From positions 1 to 64,000 of the forward strand of contig JABDCT010000001.1 in assembly GCA_013287985.1 (NCBI GenBank): a DNA stretch of 64,000 bases, read 5' to 3'. This DNA comes from Chlamydiota bacterium (GTDB lineage Bacteria > Chlamydiota > Chlamydiia > Chlamydiales > Rhabdochlamydiaceae). How positions within the stretch are numbered: position 1 is the stretch's first letter; each line of letters begins with the position of its first letter. Position numbers and translations under genes: made by a program. The notes beneath the pieces are model-generated. The model was not told where the DNA came from and searched no databases. It saw only the letters and a list, made by a program, of their open reading frames with translations. Below are positions 61,734 through 64,000 of the stretch, piece by piece.

Positions 61734-62629
61734 AACGTGGGGGTTTCGAATGAAAAGCCCTGGGCGAGAAGCTTTTCCGGATATGCCGGCGTGCTAGCGA
61801 GCAGCATCTCATCCGCCATCTGCCCTAAAACGAGGCGCAGAAGCGGCGCTGGCAGCTTCATGAAGTGAGGGCGATGCAATGACTCTGCAAGCTTTCGACT
61901 AAACTGCTCTTGTGTGATGCGCTCTGGAGCAACCACATTCACCGGTCCTGTAAGAGAGTGATTTTCCAAAGCAAAATGGAGAGCTCGAATCAAATCCTCT
62001 AGAGAAACCCAAGGATAAAACTGCTTTCCGCTGCCTAACGTTGCGCCTAGGCCAGCGCGATAAACGGGCAATAAGCGCTTTAACATCCCGCCCTCTTGGG
62101 AGAGAACAATCCCAAAACGCGTCTGCACAAGCCGCACTCCCGCCTTCGTTACGCACTGAGCCGCCTCTTCCCATCTCTGGCAGAGATCGGCTAAAAAACC
62201 CGAACCCGCAGGTGCTTCTTCTGTCAGGCGCTCTTCGCCCGGGCGATTGCCGTAGTAGCCCGTTGCCGAGGCGACAATCAAGCATTTAGGCGGATTCTTC
62301 AGGCGGAGTAGCGAGTGTGCCAGTAGCCATGTATCGCGCGTACGGCTGAGGAAAAGCTCCTCTTTGACGGCATGCGTCCAGCGGCGGCTAGCAATATTTT
62401 TTCCGGCGAGATGAATGATCGCATCAAAGCCCTCGAGTTCTTCAATCGGAACATGGCCCTTTTCAGGGTCCCAGGCAATGGCGTTATGTTGTGAAATAGA
62501 ACCGCGCACAAGACTGACTACATTGTAGCTCCTTGTGCGCAGAAAAGTAGATAGGTTCTTCCCTATGAATCCAGAGGATCCAGAGATTAGAACTTTATTT
62601 ACCGTGGCCACCTTTTTTGTGATGATCAT
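61688..62629 (-). CDS. NAD-dependent epimerase/dehydratase, TIGR01777-type
   Basis: A 313-residue SDR-family protein of the TIGR01777 (YfcH/SulA-like) group. The Rossmann motif is VLISGSSGFIGKNLSTFL; ASATGYYGNRPGEERLTEE carries the family Tyr region, and WVSLEDLIRALHFAL and NVVAPERITQEQFSRKLA the typical C-terminal blocks. The start is uncertain: ATG 62629 is used, but GTG 62611 (VATVNKVLISG) is nearer the Rossmann motif. Both lie in the end of the DUF378 gene. The last 12 residues come from a repeat and are not part of the family. Confidence 0.85.
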   Translation of the reverse strand: MIITKKVATVNKVLISGSSGFIGKNLSTFLRTRSYNVVSLVRGSISQHNAIAWDPEKGHVPIEELEGFDAIIHLAGKNIASRRWTHAVKEELFLSRTRDTWLLAHSLLRLKNPPKCLIVASATGYYGNRPGEERLTEEAPAGSGFLADLCQRWEEAAQCVTKAGVRLVQTRFGIVLSQEGGMLKRLLPVYRAGLGATLGSGKQFYPWVSLEDLIRALHFALENHSLTGPVNVVAPERITQEQFSRKLAESLHRPHFMKLPAPLLRLVLGQMADEMLLASTPAYPEKLLAQGFSFETPTLNAELRTQNAKLKRV

Positions 62630-62837
62630 GGCACATACCGCACCAGCAACAGCCGAATTTAAATATGCACAGGACACCAGCAAGACCGATAATTGCATAC
62701 ACAACACGTGCTATCATTGTGGTATTGCCATTGAAGAGCCATGCAACTAGGTCAAATTGGAAGAAGCCCCAAAGACCCCAGTTGAGTGCGCCGATTACAA
62801 CTAAAATGAGCGCTAAAAGTCTGATAAATTTTCCCAT
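62595..62837 (-). CDS. DUF378 family small membrane protein
   Basis: An 80-residue protein with a good ribosome site (AGGAGA). The pattern IRLLALILVVIGALNWGLWG then FQFDLVAWLFNG then RVVYAIIGLAGVLCIF is the DUF378 signature, giving two membrane helices. A Cys/His-rich tail (CCWCGMCHDHHKKGGHGK) may bind metal. The function is unknown. It overlaps the start of the epimerase gene, which lies downstream on the same strand. Confidence 0.85.
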   Translation of the reverse strand: MGKFIRLLALILVVIGALNWGLWGFFQFDLVAWLFNGNTTMIARVVYAIIGLAGVLCIFKFGCCWCGMCHDHHKKGGHGK

Positions 62838-62897
62838 CTCTTTCTCCTATTTGAAAAGAGGTTCATCTCCCCCATGTGTAACAAATTATGTTTTAGG

Positions 62898-62927
62898 TTG
62901 TCACGCAATTTTTGCTTTAACTATACT
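62898..62927 (+). promoter_or_regulatory. promoter for gatC-gatA
   Basis: TTGTCA is followed after 18 nt by TATACT, which ends 8 nt before the gatC ATG. No ribosome site is seen between, so transcription probably begins one or two bases before the start codon. Confidence 0.6.
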
Positions 62928-62935
62928 ACGGCCTC

Positions 62936-63232
62936 ATGAACCTTTCCGAAGAAGAAATCGCTCATCTTGCACAACTCTGCCGCATCGACTTTTCCGAAGA
63001 GGAACTCAAACTTGTCGGAAAAGATCTCCGCAATGCGGTTGCTTATTGCGAAGAGATCCTCGCAGTGGATACAACAGGTATAGAGCCCTGCACGCGCGTT
63101 TTGGAAAATGCGCACAATCATCTGCGCGAAGATGAAGAGGGTCCGACACTCCCCGTCCAAGAATTCCTGGCCAATGCCCCCTCTAAAGTGGGCAGTCTGA
63201 TCAAAGTTCCTCCGGTGCTAAAACCTGCATGA
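62936..63232 (+). CDS. gatC: Asp-tRNA(Asn)/Glu-tRNA(Gln) amidotransferase subunit C
   Basis: A 98-residue GatC, the linker subunit of the GatCAB amidotransferase that makes Gln-tRNA(Gln) (and Asn-tRNA) by amidation of the mischarged tRNA. It begins LSEEEIAHLAQLCRIDFSEEE and shows LREDEEGPTLPVQEFLANAP, both typical. It overlaps gatA by 4 bases (ATGA). Confidence 0.95.
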   Translation: MNLSEEEIAHLAQLCRIDFSEEELKLVGKDLRNAVAYCEEILAVDTTGIEPCTRVLENAHNHLREDEEGPTLPVQEFLANAPSKVGSLIKVPPVLKPA

Positions 63233-64000
63233 ACCACTCCGCCCACGTCCTACATCAGCTATTCATTTCCGGTGAAATCTCTGCTGCGGAGATTGTTGCA
63301 CGCACCTTTGCCCGAATTAAAACCCACGACTCGAAGATCGGAGCTTTTCTTTCGCTCTTTGAGGAGCGCGCGCACCAAAAAGCCAAGATCCTCGACGAAA
63401 AGCGCAGAAATAAGCAGCACCTCGGCAAATTGGCCGGTGTTCCCATCGCCGTCAAAGATAATATCCACGTTCATGGAGAGATCACCACCTGCGGTTCGAA
63501 ATTCCTCACCAATTACCGCGCTGTCTTCGATTCCACTGTAACGCGTCTTCTCGAAGAAGAGGACGCCCTCCTGATCGGCAAGACAAACATGGATGAGTTT
63601 GCGATGGGCGGATCGGGCACCCACTCCGCTTTTTTCCCGACGCACAATCCCTGGAACTTAAGCTGCTACCCGGGCGGTTCGTCGAGCGGCTCAGCAGCTG
63701 CCGTCTCTGCTCGCCTCTGTCCGGTATCCCTTGGAAGCGATACAGGCGGCTCCGTGCGCCAACCGGGTGCCTTGACCGGCACCGTCGGCTTCAAGCCCAC
63801 CTACGGCCGCGTTTCGCGCTACGGCCTTGTCGCTTTTGGCTCTTCCCTCGACCAGATCGGCACTTTCACCTACAGCGTCAAAGACACCGCCCTACTCGCC
63901 GAGGTGGTGGGGCGCCATTGTGAAAAAGATGCCACCAGCATCAGTCTGCCTCCCCAACACTATCTCCGCGACCTCGAGCGCCCGCTCCTGGAATGGAAGA
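63229..64000 (+). CDS. gatA: Asp-tRNA(Asn)/Glu-tRNA(Gln) amidotransferase subunit A (3' end outside window)
   Basis: The first 257 or so residues of GatA, an amidase-signature enzyme that releases ammonia from glutamine for transfer by GatB. The catalytic triad Lys76 (VPIAVKDN), cis-Ser151 (PGGSSSGSAAA) and Ser175 (GSDTGGSVRQP) is in place at the usual spacing. The ATG overlaps the gatC stop. The remainder, and probably gatB, lie beyond base 64000. Confidence 0.95.
   Translation, partial: MNHSAHVLHQLFISGEISAAEIVARTFARIKTHDSKIGAFLSLFEERAHQKAKILDEKRRNKQHLGKLAGVPIAVKDNIHVHGEITTCGSKFLTNYRAVFDSTVTRLLEEEDALLIGKTNMDEFAMGGSGTHSAFFPTHNPWNLSCYPGGSSSGSAAAVSARLCPVSLGSDTGGSVRQPGALTGTVGFKPTYGRVSRYGLVAFGSSLDQIGTFTYSVKDTALLAEVVGRHCEKDATSISLPPQHYLRDLERPLLEWK

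Overview
The window reads as a chromosomal segment of a member of the phylum Chlamydiota, most likely an environmental, amoeba- or arthropod-associated 'Chlamydia-like' bacterium. The case rests on several things together: a dnaN-recF pair, autotransporters with Pmp-like motifs, a DhnA-type class I aldolase, a short RodZ, a kinase-like protein fused to an FGE-sulfatase domain (the Chlamydia Pkn1 architecture), RNase HIII, gatC-gatA, and many small proteins with paired hydrophobic segments (Inc-like) or eukaryotic-type domains (F-box-like, ankyrin-like, ULP1/C48 peptidases). I cannot name the genus from sequence alone.

Layout. 1-4.2 kb: the 3' end of one autotransporter and a complete paralogue whose barrel is a gap-free copy of it. 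4.2-9.8 kb: dnaN-recF, then an F-box-like beta-propeller protein and pgi on the minus strand. 9.9-14.2 kb: tRNA-Pro, trmB with an overlapping companion gene, a large palindrome, exbB-exbD, two sister Inc-like proteins and tRNA-Leu. 14.3-19.8 kb: an APH(9)-type phosphotransferase, a coiled-coil protein, an exported thioredoxin reductase-thioredoxin fusion and two envelope or secreted proteins, one with a Q/N-rich tail. 19.8-29.7 kb: MgtE-type transporter, methyltransferase, ankyrin-like protein, thioesterase, glmS, then class III cyclase-NUDIX-AsmA-like. 29.7-33.9 kb: a possible effector, a zinc-ribbon-like protein, a GH18 chitinase-like protein and an orphan HTH protein. 34-43 kb: aldolase, rlmI-rimO and a tightly overlapping oppABCDF operon. 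43-48 kb: amino-acid permease with a USP domain and a tandem gene family carrying visible duplication scars. 48-53 kb: ispH, a degenerate kinase-FGE protein, a DUF255 protein and rodZ. 53-56 kb: a hypothetical and two tandem membrane-anchored C48 peptidases. 56-64 kb: rnhC-recN, an outer-membrane protein, exported and Yip1-like proteins, an epimerase, DUF378, and gatC-gatA cut by the window end.

How it works together. Housekeeping blocks (replication and repair, translation and tRNA or rRNA modification, cell-wall precursor supply, peptide import) are compact, often joined by ATGA overlaps. Between them lie more AT-rich genes that look like host-interaction factors. The F-box-like protein and the two ULP1-like peptidases suggest manipulation of host ubiquitin or ubiquitin-like pathways. 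The GH18 enzyme, the Inc-like proteins and the autotransporters fit an intracellular lifestyle.

The DNA also carries short dispersed palindromes and microsatellites, some of which form terminators or the C-terminal codons of genes. Several genes have a -10-like box only 6-8 nt before the start codon, suggesting leaderless transcripts. I saw no IS element, CRISPR array, rRNA gene or phage module.
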